Source of the DNA: Paraburkholderia kururiensis JCM 10599 = LMG 19447
Lineage (GTDB): Bacteria; Pseudomonadota; Gammaproteobacteria; Burkholderiales; Burkholderiaceae
Assembly (NCBI RefSeq): GCF_003986935.1
Contig: NZ_RJZE01000010.1
Coordinates: 1-64,000, forward strand
Length of the DNA stretch: 64,000 nt
Reading direction: 5' to 3'
Shown here: positions 8,896-18,063 of the stretch, one piece after another
Numbering within the stretch: position 1 is the first letter of the stretch
How the letters are laid out: each line of letters starts with the position of its first letter
Program-made: the position numbers and the translations under genes
Notes under the pieces: model-generated
Seen by the model: only the letters and a program-made list of their open reading frames with translations
What the model was told of the DNA's origin: nothing
Database searches by the model: none

Positions 8896-9510
8896 ATGAG
8901 GAGACCCGATCCCCAACCGCTCGCGCGCAGACGTGCTGCCGCGCCGGCTGTTGGCTCGCCGCGCATCGATGCCCGGCCGGTGCGGCTGCTCGCAAGCGTC
9001 GCGCGTGCCGCCGCGCCTTCGGAGGACCGCGGCGACTTCGCCATCGAGTACGCCATCGTGCTCCCGCTCTTTCTCGCAGTCGTGATCGGCATGTTCCAGT
9101 TCGGCGTGATCTTCACGACGCAGTCGCTAATGGACAACGCCGCGCGCGACGCCGCCCGGCTGATCCGCATCGGCACGTTCACCGGCAGTTCCGGCGGTTA
9201 TTCGAGCGCGCTGACCACCGCCGTCTGCAACGACCTCACCGTGAGCGGCTTCAATCTTGTACCGTCGTGCTCGTCGAATATCCAGATCTATGTGGCCTCC
9301 GCCGCCTCGAGCACACCGGCGGGCAGCGGCTTCAAGACACTCGTGCCCGCCACCATCACCAACGGCGTGATGACGCAGACCAAGGCGGCGCTCTCGCCGA
9401 AGTACGACGTGATTCTCGAAGTCGGTTATCAGATGCCGTGGGTCGCTGCGTTCTTTTCGGGCAACGCGATGCTCACCTCCACCCTCGCCTTCCAGACGGA
9501 GCCCTACTGA
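8896..9510 (+). CDS. tadE: TadE-family pseudopilin (first)
   Basis: Membrane-anchored minor pilin of the Flp/Tad system, 204 residues. After a basic N-terminal stretch comes RGDFAIEYAIVLPLFLAVV, which matches the TadE prepilin motif: cleavage after Gly, Glu at +5, and a hydrophobic helix. The rest is a periplasmic domain with two cysteines that may form a disulfide. Processing by the TadV peptidase encoded in the convergent operon is expected. The ATG at 8896 is preferred over a TTG at 8887, since GAGG (8882-8885) is ten bases upstream of the ATG and only one base from the TTG. The next gene starts on the last base of this stop codon. Confidence 0.82.
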   Translation: MRRPDPQPLARRRAAAPAVGSPRIDARPVRLLASVARAAAPSEDRGDFAIEYAIVLPLFLAVVIGMFQFGVIFTTQSLMDNAARDAARLIRIGTFTGSSGGYSSALTTAVCNDLTVSGFNLVPSCSSNIQIYVASAASSTPAGSGFKTLVPATITNGVMTQTKAALSPKYDVILEVGYQMPWVAAFFSGNAMLTSTLAFQTEPY

Positions 9511-10130
9511 TGCGCACGGTTCTGCGCCGCGCAGGCGGCTTCGTGCAGGGTCTGCTTCACAACACGCGCGGGGTGGCGGCGCTCGAGTTCGTCTTCATCC
9601 TGCCGCTCATGACAGGCGTGCTGTTCGGCATCTACGAAATCGGGCAATACGCGCGCGTGAACATGCAGCTTGCGAATGCAGCGACGTCGATGGCCGATCT
9701 CGTCTCACAGCAGGCCGCAGGTGTTTCAGGCGGCACCACGGGCAGCCTCGGCAACTTCTGCGCAGCGGGCCGCCTGATGATGAACCCGTTCCCCGCCAGT
9801 GCGACATCGGGCGCAGGCTCGTTTTCAGCGGCCATTGCGAGCGTGACGAACTATACCGCCACGGGTGTCACGGTGGACTGGGAAAGCGACCACGCCTGCA
9901 TCGTGACGGCCACGGCGCTCGGTGCCACCGCGAAAACACTGGTCGCATCGCCCACGAATCTGGTGCCTAACGCGGGTACGCCCGGCGACAGCGTGATCGT
10001 CGTGCAGGTGACGTATCAGTACAGCTCGCCGATCCAATACCTGATTCCGTCTGCGTTCACGCTCACGCAAACCGCCTTCGCCCGGCCGCGCATCACGGGC
10101 ACGATCGCGTGCGCGGCGCCCTGCTCCTGA
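9510..10130 (+). CDS. tadF: TadE/TadF-family pseudopilin (second)
   Basis: A 206-residue minor pilin. The N-terminal part reads NTRGVAALEFVFILPLMTGVLFG, again with Gly before the cut and Glu at +5, followed by one membrane helix and a periplasmic domain of about 165 residues with four cysteines, two close to the C-terminus (IACAAPC). The start overlaps the preceding stop as TGATG, which indicates translational coupling. TadE and TadF pseudopilins are required for Flp pilus assembly in Aggregatibacter. Assigning E versus F between these two genes is tentative. Confidence 0.78.
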   Translation: MRTVLRRAGGFVQGLLHNTRGVAALEFVFILPLMTGVLFGIYEIGQYARVNMQLANAATSMADLVSQQAAGVSGGTTGSLGNFCAAGRLMMNPFPASATSGAGSFSAAIASVTNYTATGVTVDWESDHACIVTATALGATAKTLVASPTNLVPNAGTPGDSVIVVQVTYQYSSPIQYLIPSAFTLTQTAFARPRITGTIACAAPCS

Positions 10131-10140
10131 GGACTCCCGC

Positions 10141-11727
10141 ATGCCGTCCGCCACGTTGACCACGTTAGCCGCATCAGTCACGTCAGCCCCTTCGGGCCGA
10201 CTGTGGGCCGCCAGAAACCCCGTGCGCACTCGCTTGCCGCGCACGGCGCGCAACCCCTTCGGCGCCGCCGCGGACGACTCGGGCTCCATCGCCGTCACAT
10301 TCGCGCTGCTGCTGATCCCCATGATGCTGATCTTCGGCCTCGTGGTGGATTACGCGCGCATGGTGCAGTGCCGCGCGGTTCTGCAGAACGCCGTGGACGA
10401 AGCGGCGCTCGCGGGCGCGAGCGTCTTCACGACCTCGGACCAGGGCGCGAATGCCGCGACGGTTGCCGCCAACTACTTCAATCGCGCGATTCTGCCCGCC
10501 ACCATGAAGGCCGGCGCGCCCACCGTCACCACCAACGCAAACGGCACCATCAACCCGGCGCTCGGCACGGCCGTCGCCTACACCGTCACGGTTTCGGCCA
10601 ACGCGACCGTCTCCACCACGCTGCTTTCGATGCTGCTGCCCTCGGTCTCGATGACGGCCACCGGCACCGCGAGCGATCCGGTGGTCTCCGCAAAGCTCGG
10701 TTTCACCAACGTCAATTCCGTGGCCTGCGACGGCAACGCCGTCTACCTGTACCAGGTGCCGAAGAACGCGAGCGGCTCCGGCTATGACTTCGGCTCCGTG
10801 CCCACGTGGTCCACGGGTTCCAGCGGCAATTACTACGAGATCGGCAACAGCACCGGCGGCTCCCTGCCCTCGGGTCAGGCACTGCCCACCATCAGCGCGA
10901 ACCAGCCGCTCGGCGTGGCGATGGTGAACCAGACCAACGGCAACACGGGCAACTCGGGCTGCGGCGTGACGGTGACGGGTGCGAATTCCTACGGCGCGCC
11001 GCACAAGAGCACGCAGACGTTCTATTCGTCGCTGCTGCTGAACGGGCAGCCGCCCACGCAGAACTCCAACTACAACTACACCGTCACGGTCACGCAGAAC
11101 TCGGGCGGAGCCATCACGGGCGTCACGGCGACGGTGGGCAGCCAGACGTGGTCGGTGCCGGTCGCCTCGTCGTCGTACAACAACCTCTCCACCTATCTCG
11201 GCATCAATGCGCCCAGCACCGGCAAGTCGAACTGCACGTCGTCGTCCACGACGTCGGGCTCCGGCTGGAGCGCCACCACCACGACGGCCTACAACTGCCG
11301 CACCCAATATTTCACGTCGAGTTCATCGTCCACCCCCAACTGCGTGCTCTACGTGCAGACGGGTGTCACGCCGAGCTACCTCGGCGGGCTCTCGAATTCG
11401 AGTTCAGCGCCCGCCGCGGCGCTCACCAAATGCTTCGCGCCGACCACGGGCGGCGGCAGCTACTCGGCGCCCACCTGCGCGCAACTCTCGGCCCTTCAGA
11501 GCGGCGGCTCGAACATCGCGCCTGCGGCGGTGTACTGGTGGGACGATGCAGGCGGCGTGGGCCCGGGCGAACAGTATTACGGCCCCTCCAGCCACTGCTC
11601 CGCGACCAGTTCGAACGGGCCGGGTTATGGCGAAGACTGCCAGTACAAGAACAACTTCTTCGCCATGCAGTGCCAGACGACCGGCGGCAGCGGAAGCGGC
11701 TTTACCGAGGTGGTGCTGAGTCAGTAG
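10141..11727 (+). CDS. tadG: TadG-like protein with N-terminal Tad domain
   Basis: A 528-residue envelope protein. Residues about 46-75 (DSGSIAVTFALLLIPMMLIF) form the TadE/G-like membrane anchor, with Ser-Ile-Ala-Val in place of the Glu-containing pilin motif, followed by DYARMVQCRAVLQNAVDEAALAGA, typical of TadG. The C-terminal two thirds are very rich in Ser, Gly, Asn and Thr, with many cysteines and aromatic clusters such as VYWWDDAGG and EQYYGP. A cell-surface or pilus-tip role is plausible. Many TadG proteins carry a von Willebrand A domain; I see no MIDAS motif here. It starts 10 bp after the second pseudopilin gene and converges on the methyltransferase gene with only 23 bp between stops. 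Confidence 0.75.
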   Translation: MPSATLTTLAASVTSAPSGRLWAARNPVRTRLPRTARNPFGAAADDSGSIAVTFALLLIPMMLIFGLVVDYARMVQCRAVLQNAVDEAALAGASVFTTSDQGANAATVAANYFNRAILPATMKAGAPTVTTNANGTINPALGTAVAYTVTVSANATVSTTLLSMLLPSVSMTATGTASDPVVSAKLGFTNVNSVACDGNAVYLYQVPKNASGSGYDFGSVPTWSTGSSGNYYEIGNSTGGSLPSGQALPTISANQPLGVAMVNQTNGNTGNSGCGVTVTGANSYGAPHKSTQTFYSSLLLNGQPPTQNSNYNYTVTVTQNSGGAITGVTATVGSQTWSVPVASSSYNNLSTYLGINAPSTGKSNCTSSSTTSGSGWSATTTTAYNCRTQYFTSSSSSTPNCVLYVQTGVTPSYLGGLSNSSSAPAAALTKCFAPTTGGGSYSAPTCAQLSALQSGGSNIAPAAVYWWDDAGGVGPGEQYYGPSSHCSATSSNGPGYGEDCQYKNNFFAMQCQTTGGSGSGFTEVVLSQ

Positions 11728-11750
11728 GCGTTCGGGCAGACTGCTGTGTC

Positions 11751-12518
11751 TCAGAACAGGCCCGGCATCACGCGATACCGCACGCGCCGCGCGTAGTCGC
11801 GATAGGCCGGGTCCTTGAGCAGCATCTTTTCCTCGCGCAGTACGCGATACCCCTGCAACGCCCACAGCGAAACGAGGATGAGCAGGTTGCGCACGCCGAA
11901 GTTCGCCGCAAGAAAACCCACGTTGGTGATGAAGTACCCCACATAAATGGGGTGACGCAGCACGCGGTACGGCCCGCGCACCACGACGCCGCGGTTGGCG
12001 GGCAGGATGCCGTACGAGCGGCGCAGCGTGAGCTTCGCGCTGATCTGCAGGGCCATGCCGGCGATCTGCAGGCCCGCCGCGACGGTTTCAGGCAGCACGC
12101 GCGAGCCCGGTGCCAACTGGAACGCCACGAAGTAGAAGCTCGCGCAGGTCGAGATCACCACGGTGAGCGGATGCCAGTCGCGCTCGCGCGGCACGCGCGT
12201 GCAGACGGCGAGCGCGAGCGTGATCGCCTCAGACACGACGAGCAGCATCAGCGTGAGCCGCGTGGGGTCGCGATAGAACTGGTGCAGCGCCGAGGAAACG
12301 AACATCGAGAACATCAGCACGGCGCCGAGCCGCACCGCGATTTCGGTAGCGAACCGGCCCGGTGTGAGGGGCGGCTTGAGATCCGCTGCCGTCGCTGCAA
12401 TGGCCTCGCCCGCGTGCTCCGGGTTCAGGAAGTCCAGGCCCGTTGCCGGCGCCTCTGGCGCGCCACCCTGCCCGGCCTCGGCTACCGTCGGCAGCGGTAT
12501 TGACGTCGTCGTTTTCAT
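11751..12518 (-). CDS. Membrane methyltransferase, isoprenylcysteine carboxyl methyltransferase (ICMT/PEMT) type
   Basis: A 255-residue integral membrane protein with about five hydrophobic segments after a proline-rich cytoplasmic N-terminus of 55 residues. The C-terminal signature of the family is clear: RGPYRVLRHPIYVGYFI (S-adenosylmethionine-binding region), then REEKMLLKDPAYRDYARRVRYRVMPGLF at the end. Family enzymes methylate membrane-embedded or membrane-facing substrates; most bacterial members have no known substrate. The gene lies 39 bp after tadD on the same strand, as the last gene of the Tad operon. It is not a canonical Tad component. A role in pilin or lipid methylation is inference; a chance neighbour is the alternative. 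Confidence 0.85.
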   Translation of the reverse strand: MKTTTSIPLPTVAEAGQGGAPEAPATGLDFLNPEHAGEAIAATAADLKPPLTPGRFATEIAVRLGAVLMFSMFVSSALHQFYRDPTRLTLMLLVVSEAITLALAVCTRVPRERDWHPLTVVISTCASFYFVAFQLAPGSRVLPETVAAGLQIAGMALQISAKLTLRRSYGILPANRGVVVRGPYRVLRHPIYVGYFITNVGFLAANFGVRNLLILVSLWALQGYRVLREEKMLLKDPAYRDYARRVRYRVMPGLF

Positions 12519-12557
12519 GATCGCTTCACCCTGCCCTGTGACTCGTCGCGTGTGGCG

Positions 12558-13475
12558 TCATTGCGCAAGCGGGCCGTTGGCCGCCTGCGTCACGGCCGCC
12601 GGAAGCGCACTCACCGCCGATTCCTTTCCCGTCCCTACCTTCGTGGCCGTTGGCGCAGACATGGGTGCAGACATGGACGATGGCGCCGAAGCCCCCATGA
12701 GCCGCGCCCGCTGCAGCGCGTAATAGCGCAGATTATCGTCCACGGAGGCCTTGGGCAGGTCCTGGCCGAGCAGTTCGGCGGCGGCCTCGGTGTTGCCGAG
12801 CAGGCCGTAGGCCAGCGCGAGGTCTTCGCGGGCCTGCGGCGGCGCCGAAGGAAACCGCGTCACGTCGAGCAGCACGTTGGCACCTTCGCGCGGGTGCCCG
12901 CTCAGCACGAGCGAGAGCCCCAGATTCACGGCCAGCATCGGGTCGCCCGGGTTCGCCTTGAGCGCGGCGCGCAGCACGTCTTGCGCGCCCGCGTGATCGC
13001 CGGCCAGGTCGAGCGCGGCCCCGAGTCCCGCACTCGCGAGCGCATCGTTCGGCTTGAGCGCGAGCACGCGATGGTAAGTCGCCGCGGCATCGGCAAGACG
13101 CCGCTGATGCATCGCCACGCGCGCCATGCCGATGAGCGGCGCCGTATTGTCCGGCTCGATCTGGCTCGCCTTCTGAAAATACACGCCCGCGCGCGTGAAA
13201 TCGCCCACGGCATAGAGCGTGTTGCCAAGACCCGTGAGGCCCGGCACCGAATTCTCGTCGGCCTTCACGATGCGGCTGTAGATCGTCGTGGCCATATCGA
13301 GGTTGCCCGATTCGAGCGCCGTCTCGGCAATGCGCAACTCGCTCGCCGTGGAAGGCGTGCCGCGCGGTTCGAGCGGACGGATGTCGGTGGCGTGCTGCGT
13401 CACGGTGGTCGTGCAGGCTGCGGTGGTCAGCACGCAGACGAGCACCGTCACGCGGAAAAAGAGATCGGTTTTCAT
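12558..13475 (-). CDS. tadD: TadD, TPR-repeat pilus assembly lipoprotein
   Basis: A 305-residue exported protein. The N-terminus (MKTDLFFRVTVLVCVLTTAAC) is a lipoprotein signal with the cysteine at residue 21. It is followed by a run of about five tetratricopeptide units (for example GLTGLGNTLYAVGDFTRAGVYFQKA and PLIGMARVAMHQRRLADAAATY) up to about residue 240, then an Ala/Ser/Pro-rich tail. TadD lipoproteins act as pilotins or scaffolds for the secretin in Flp pilus biogenesis. The start codon overlaps the tadC stop by four bases (ATGA), so translation is coupled. The methyltransferase gene follows. Confidence 0.86.
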   Translation of the reverse strand: MKTDLFFRVTVLVCVLTTAACTTTVTQHATDIRPLEPRGTPSTASELRIAETALESGNLDMATTIYSRIVKADENSVPGLTGLGNTLYAVGDFTRAGVYFQKASQIEPDNTAPLIGMARVAMHQRRLADAAATYHRVLALKPNDALASAGLGAALDLAGDHAGAQDVLRAALKANPGDPMLAVNLGLSLVLSGHPREGANVLLDVTRFPSAPPQAREDLALAYGLLGNTEAAAELLGQDLPKASVDDNLRYYALQRARLMGASAPSSMSAPMSAPTATKVGTGKESAVSALPAAVTQAANGPLAQ

Positions 13476-14434
13476 TGCGATGCCATGAGCGCGATGAGTT
13501 GAATGACGGACGGCCCCGCTGCAATCACCACGACGGCCGGCAGAATGAAGATCATCATCGGCACCACCATCTTCGGCGCGAGTTTGGCGGCCTTTTCTTC
13601 GAGCGTGACGAGATGCGTGAGCCGCTCGGCGCGCGACAGCGTGCGCAGCGCGTGCGTAATGGGCGTGCCGTAGCGCATGGCCTGGATCAGCGTGGAGATC
13701 AGCGCGCGAATGGAGGGCAGATCGATGCGGTCGGCAAGCCCCTGCAATGCGCGGGTGTTGTCGCCGGAGAGTTGCAGTTCGTCCGCCGTGAGCGAGAACT
13801 CGTCGGAAAGCGGCGCGCAGATGTCGGCGAGTTCGTCCGCCACGCGCCGGATGCTCACGGCCAGACTGTTGCCCGCGTTCGTGCAGATCACGAGCAGATC
13901 GAGCGCGTCGGGCAGGTAGGTCGCCATGAGCCGGCGGCGCCGCGAGGTGGTGAACGCGAGCACGTATTCGGGCAACACCTGTCCGACCACGAACGCGATC
14001 AGCATCATCGACCCACGCACCGCGGGATAGTGGCCCACGTTCGGCACATGCGAGCCGAGCATCACGGCAAGCGTCGCGCACGAAAGCGCCATGACGAACT
14101 TCAGTGCAAGCAGCACGGACACCGCGTGACGGCTGCGATACCCGCCGCGCAGCATTTCCTTCTGCAGTTTCGCGCGGTACGCCACGTCGAAGAACGGCAG
14201 ACGGTCGCCGATGCGGGCCAGCCGGTGCGCGAGCCGCGTGCGCCAGCTGGCTTCGTCGTCGGTCTCGTCGGTGTGCACGCGCTGCGCGCGCTGCGAGAGC
14301 GCGGCCTGACGTACGCGCTCCGCGATACGTCCGCGCAGCCCGCCATGCTTGCGCACCCACCACAGCGCGAGCGCGCCGAAGAGCGCCAGCAGCATGAGCA
14401 GGTTGACGAGCGTTTCGGTGTGGTTCGGGCTCAT
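13472..14434 (-). CDS. tadC: TadC, inner-membrane platform protein
   Basis: A 320-residue type II secretion F-like membrane protein. A first membrane helix (LLMLLALFGALALWWV) is followed by a long cytoplasmic segment, helices near 120 and 145, and the GspF-like domain (LPDALDLLVICTNAGNSLAVSI and ALISTLIQAMRYGTPITHALRTLS) with a C-terminal helix. TadB and TadC together form the platform on which the TadA ATPase acts. It overlaps tadB by four bases and tadD by four bases. Confidence 0.9.
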   Translation of the reverse strand: MSPNHTETLVNLLMLLALFGALALWWVRKHGGLRGRIAERVRQAALSQRAQRVHTDETDDEASWRTRLAHRLARIGDRLPFFDVAYRAKLQKEMLRGGYRSRHAVSVLLALKFVMALSCATLAVMLGSHVPNVGHYPAVRGSMMLIAFVVGQVLPEYVLAFTTSRRRRLMATYLPDALDLLVICTNAGNSLAVSIRRVADELADICAPLSDEFSLTADELQLSGDNTRALQGLADRIDLPSIRALISTLIQAMRYGTPITHALRTLSRAERLTHLVTLEEKAAKLAPKMVVPMMIFILPAVVVIAAGPSVIQLIALMASQ

Positions 14435-15414
14435 CGCATCGTGTTCAGCTTCGACATCTTCGTGATCAGTGCGACGCCCACCACCACCGACACCACGGCA
14501 TAGGTGAGGATGTTCGTCCCGGTCGGCGTTTCGAACAGCACCATCACATAGCTGCGGTTGATGAGGAACATCGAGAGCAGGATGAGCGGCGGAATCACCG
14601 TGAGAATGCGCGTCGTGATACGCGCCTCGCCCGTGAGCGCACGCGTCTTCTGGCGAATCTCGCGACGGCTGCGCACGATGCCCGCGAGGTTCTCCAGCGT
14701 TTCGCCCAGTTGCCCGCCCGTTTCGCGTTGCAGCTTCAGGCACACGCAGAAGAACGAGAAATCCGCGACCGCGATGCGCCTCGCCGCCGTGGTCAGCACT
14801 TCGTCGAGGTCGAGGCCCACCTGCAGCGCGTCGCCCATCAGCCTGAACTCCTGGCGCAGCGGCTCTTCCACTTCGTCGGCCGCCGTGCTGATAACGTGCG
14901 TGACGGGCACGCCCGCGCGCACCGCCCGCACGAGCAGGTCGATCACGTCGGGAAAGCCGTCCAGAAAGCGCTGGCGGAAACGGTTCACGAGCCAGCTGTA
15001 AGTCTTCATTGCGGCGAACACGGGCAGCGCGACAGGCAGGATTGTCGCGACGAAGCCCGGCAGCGGCATGAATGCGAGCATCACCACGGCCACCATCTCG
15101 GCCGCGAACGCCACACCCACCACGATCTTGAGACCGCGCTTGCCCGCCACGGTGCGCAGACGCGCCAGCTTCGGCGCCGTCCAGCGCGCCCATGCGCTCT
15201 CGTAGCGTTCCACCTTGAAGAGATCCGCATGCTGCCGGCGCGCCTTGCCGTCGGCCTTCTTCGCGCGCTGCGCGAGGTCGAAGGCCGTTTCCATGCGGGC
15301 GTGAATGCGCGCGGCGGGCAGCTTGCGGCGCATGTCCTGCACGATCAGCCACATCACCCCGCTCACGGTGGCGATGCCGAACGTCGCAACGGTGACGAGG
15401 TCGATGGTATTCAT
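14431..15414 (-). CDS. tadB: TadB, inner-membrane platform protein
   Basis: A 327-residue GspF-like protein with an N-terminal helix (VTVATFGIATVSGVMWLIV), two helices around 100-145, and the domain FPDVIDLLVRAVRAGVPVTHVIS with GQLGETLENLAGIVRSRREI. Two C-terminal helices follow. It is the partner of TadC in the pilus assembly platform. The start at 15414 overlaps the tadA stop (ATGA). A longer frame to 15495 reads back into tadA and was not used. Confidence 0.9.
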   Translation of the reverse strand: MNTIDLVTVATFGIATVSGVMWLIVQDMRRKLPAARIHARMETAFDLAQRAKKADGKARRQHADLFKVERYESAWARWTAPKLARLRTVAGKRGLKIVVGVAFAAEMVAVVMLAFMPLPGFVATILPVALPVFAAMKTYSWLVNRFRQRFLDGFPDVIDLLVRAVRAGVPVTHVISTAADEVEEPLRQEFRLMGDALQVGLDLDEVLTTAARRIAVADFSFFCVCLKLQRETGGQLGETLENLAGIVRSRREIRQKTRALTGEARITTRILTVIPPLILLSMFLINRSYVMVLFETPTGTNILTYAVVSVVVGVALITKMSKLNTMR

Positions 15415-16817
15415 GGCTTCATGGCTTCCAGCAACTGCTCTTCGAGCCCGTAGTACGCGGCGCGCGGCGCAAAGGCCGGGCGTACGGGCGCGCACTCGAA
15501 CTCGCCTTTCACTTCCTCGCTGTAGGCGCTTGCGTCGTAGCGGAACGTGAACAGGTCCTGCGTGATGATGACGTCGCCTTCCATGCCGACCAGTTCCGTG
15601 ATGCGCGTGACGCGCCGCATGCCGTCGCGCATGCGCTCGATCTGCACGATCATGTGCACCGCGCTCGCAATCTGGCGGCGAATGGAGAAGAGCGGCAGGT
15701 TGCCGTTGGCCATCATCACCATGCTTTCAAGACGCGTTACGCCGTCGCGCGGCGAGTTCGCGTGGATCGTCGTCATGGAGCCGTCGTGGCCCGTGTTCAT
15801 GGCCTGCAGCACGTCGAACGCTTCGGGGCCGCGCGTTTCGCCAAGGATGATGCGGTCCGGGCGCATCCGCAGCGCGTTGCGCACGAGATCGCGCTGCGCC
15901 ACGGCGCCGAGACCCTCGGTATTTTCGGGCCGCGTTTCGAGACTCACCACGTGCGGCTGCACGAGCTGGAGTTCGGCGGCGTCTTCGATGGTGACCACGC
16001 GCTCGCCCGCATCGATGAAGTGCGAGAGCGCATTGAGCAGCGTCGTCTTGCCCGAGCCCGTGCCGCCCGACACGAGCACGTTGAGGCGGCACGTGCTCGC
16101 GATCTTGAGCACCGTCGCCATGGCGGCGGAAAGATTGCCCTGCTGCGTCATGCGATGCAGCGTGATGTTGCGCTTCGAAAATTTGCGGATGGAGATGGAG
16201 GCGCCACGAATGGCCAGCGGCGGGAGCACCACGTTCACGCGGCTGCCGTCGGCGAGGCGCGCATCCACCATCGGGCTGCTCTCGTCCACACGGCGGCCCA
16301 CGCCCGCGGCAATGCGCTGTGCCACGTTGATCACGTGCGCGTTGTCGCGGAACTTGCATGTCGTGAGTTCGAGCCGCCCATGCCGCTCCACGTAGACCTG
16401 GTCGGGGCCGTTCACGAGTATGTCGGTCACGCTTTCGTCGGCAAGCAGCGGCTCGATGGGGCCAAGGCCGAACATGTCGTTGAGCAGTTCGTCGACGATC
16501 TGCGTCTGCTCGGCCATCGTCATGTTCAGATGCTCGCGCTCCGCAATTTCGAGCACCAGTTGCTCGACGCCGGGCTTCATCTGCTCGCGCGTCTTGCCGA
16601 CGGCGGCCGATGCGTTCATCGACGAGAACACGCCGTTGCGAATCACGCGAAAGAGATCGGAACGCACCAGCGATTCGGCGTTTTCGGCCTGCGCCGAACG
16701 CACCGGCTGCATCTCGCGAACGGCGAGCAGTTCCGCGAGCGGCGGCGCGGACGCGGCGCTCGCGCCGCCCGCCCCGCTCTCTTCGAACTCCGGTACGCGC
16801 TTCTTCTGGCCGAACAT
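15411..16817 (-). CDS. tadA: TadA/CpaF, pilus assembly ATPase
   Basis: A 468-residue cytoplasmic secretion ATPase. After a variable first 60 residues comes the CpaF N-terminal domain, with SVTDILVNGPDQVYVER and RGASISIRKF. The Walker A loop is SGGTGSGKTTLLNAL, followed by an Asp box, RPDRIILGETRGPEAFDVLQ (Walker B region) and the His-containing GHDGSMTTIHANSPRD. It powers both extension and, in some species, retraction of the Flp pilus. It overlaps tadZ upstream by one base (TGATG) and tadB downstream by four bases. Confidence 0.95.
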   Translation of the reverse strand: MFGQKKRVPEFEESGAGGASAASAPPLAELLAVREMQPVRSAQAENAESLVRSDLFRVIRNGVFSSMNASAAVGKTREQMKPGVEQLVLEIAEREHLNMTMAEQTQIVDELLNDMFGLGPIEPLLADESVTDILVNGPDQVYVERHGRLELTTCKFRDNAHVINVAQRIAAGVGRRVDESSPMVDARLADGSRVNVVLPPLAIRGASISIRKFSKRNITLHRMTQQGNLSAAMATVLKIASTCRLNVLVSGGTGSGKTTLLNALSHFIDAGERVVTIEDAAELQLVQPHVVSLETRPENTEGLGAVAQRDLVRNALRMRPDRIILGETRGPEAFDVLQAMNTGHDGSMTTIHANSPRDGVTRLESMVMMANGNLPLFSIRRQIASAVHMIVQIERMRDGMRRVTRITELVGMEGDVIITQDLFTFRYDASAYSEEVKGEFECAPVRPAFAPRAAYYGLEEQLLEAMKP

Positions 16818-18040
16818 CAGCGTTTCCTCAAGAGGCGAAAGCGCGGCACGCGCTTCGGTGCTTCGGCGGGACGCTGGCCCGTGAGGTCGCTTGCGATGCG
16901 CCGCACCGTCTGGTTGAAGCCGTTGGGCGCGCGCTCGCGCGGCGACTCGCCCAGATTTTCGGCCACGGCCACCGCCTTCGCCTCATACGGAATCTCGTGC
17001 AGCACCGAACGGCCCACGGCGGCCGTGAAGTCAGCGAGTTCCACCTTGCCGGCGCCCGCCGGCGAAACGTTGTTGACGAGCAGCGATGTGATGGGATTGT
17101 TGTCGCGGTCTTCCACGAAGCGCAGCAGGCGCACGGCCTCGCGCGTGGAGTGCACCGAGCGGTCGGCGACCAGATACACGCGCGAGGCGTGATCGAAGGC
17201 CTCGTTGCCGAGCGCATCCGCCGGGGCCGCCACGTCGAGAATCACGTAGTGGAAGCTGTCGCACAGCAATGCGAGCAGACGCGCGAGCGCGCCGGGCTCG
17301 TAAGGATGCGGCGCGCCGTAGTCGAGTTCGGCCGACAGCATGAAGAGCCGTGTGCCGTGCGGGACCAGCGTGCGTTCCACATATTGCGGATCGATGCGGT
17401 GCACGTTCTGGAGTACGTCGAAGAGACCGTTGTTGCTCTGCGCGCCCAGCATGCAGTTCGCCGCGCCGCTGTAGAGGTCGAGATCGACATAGGCAATGCG
17501 CCGGTGCGTCTCTTCGGCAAGATGCCGCGCCACGTTGAGCGCAACGGTGGTGACGCCGACGCCGCCGCGGGTGCCCGCGAACGCGATGGCCTTGCCGGCA
17601 CGCGCCAGCATGACCTGATTCACCACGCCGTCGGTCACGTTCACCGTGCGCTTGATGAGCTCCACCGTGAGCGGCTTGACCAGATAGTCCCGCACGCCGA
17701 TCTTGAGCAGGCTGCGGAAAAGGCCTACGTCGTTGCGCTCGCCGAGCGTTATCACCTGCACCGAGGGCTCGCACACTTCGGCAAGCCGCCCCAGATCCGA
17801 GAGCGGCATCACGCAGCCTTGCAGATCGACCAGCAGGAACTGCGGCGAGCGGTCGAGCTTCGCCAGATGGGCGATCGCGTCGTCGATCGTGCCTACCGCG
17901 ATGTACGTGTGCGGCATCGCCTGTTCGAGCACGTAGTTCTTCAGCACCTGCTCCGTGGCCTTGTCGGCGACGAACGCCACGAAGTCGGCCGCGCGCGCGG
18001 CGCTGCGGGGCTTCGGGAGAATGGACGGCATCGTGCTCAT
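16817..18040 (-). CDS. tadZ: TadZ/CpaE, ParA-like pilus localisation ATPase
   Basis: A 407-residue protein with an atypical response-regulator-like N-terminal domain (about 20-135; FLLVDLQG, GVRDYLVKPLT) and a MinD/ParA-like C-terminal domain. The P-loop is deviant: GTRGGVGVTTVALN, with Val where Lys is usual, which is common in the CpaE group. The domain also shows YVDLDLYSGAANCMLG and VILDVAAPAD. TadZ/CpaE proteins direct the pilus machine to a cell pole. The start at 18040 was chosen over a longer frame that runs into cpaD. Confidence 0.9.
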   Translation of the reverse strand: MSTMPSILPKPRSAARAADFVAFVADKATEQVLKNYVLEQAMPHTYIAVGTIDDAIAHLAKLDRSPQFLLVDLQGCVMPLSDLGRLAEVCEPSVQVITLGERNDVGLFRSLLKIGVRDYLVKPLTVELIKRTVNVTDGVVNQVMLARAGKAIAFAGTRGGVGVTTVALNVARHLAEETHRRIAYVDLDLYSGAANCMLGAQSNNGLFDVLQNVHRIDPQYVERTLVPHGTRLFMLSAELDYGAPHPYEPGALARLLALLCDSFHYVILDVAAPADALGNEAFDHASRVYLVADRSVHSTREAVRLLRFVEDRDNNPITSLLVNNVSPAGAGKVELADFTAAVGRSVLHEIPYEAKAVAVAENLGESPRERAPNGFNQTVRRIASDLTGQRPAEAPKRVPRFRLLRKR

Positions 18041-18063
18041 GGTCGGCTCTGGTTTGGCGTGCG

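Noticed and set aside
13472..15352. A fused TadB-TadC product
   Set aside because: The long frame reads out of phase through tadB; separate ATGA-coupled starts give two normal-length proteins.
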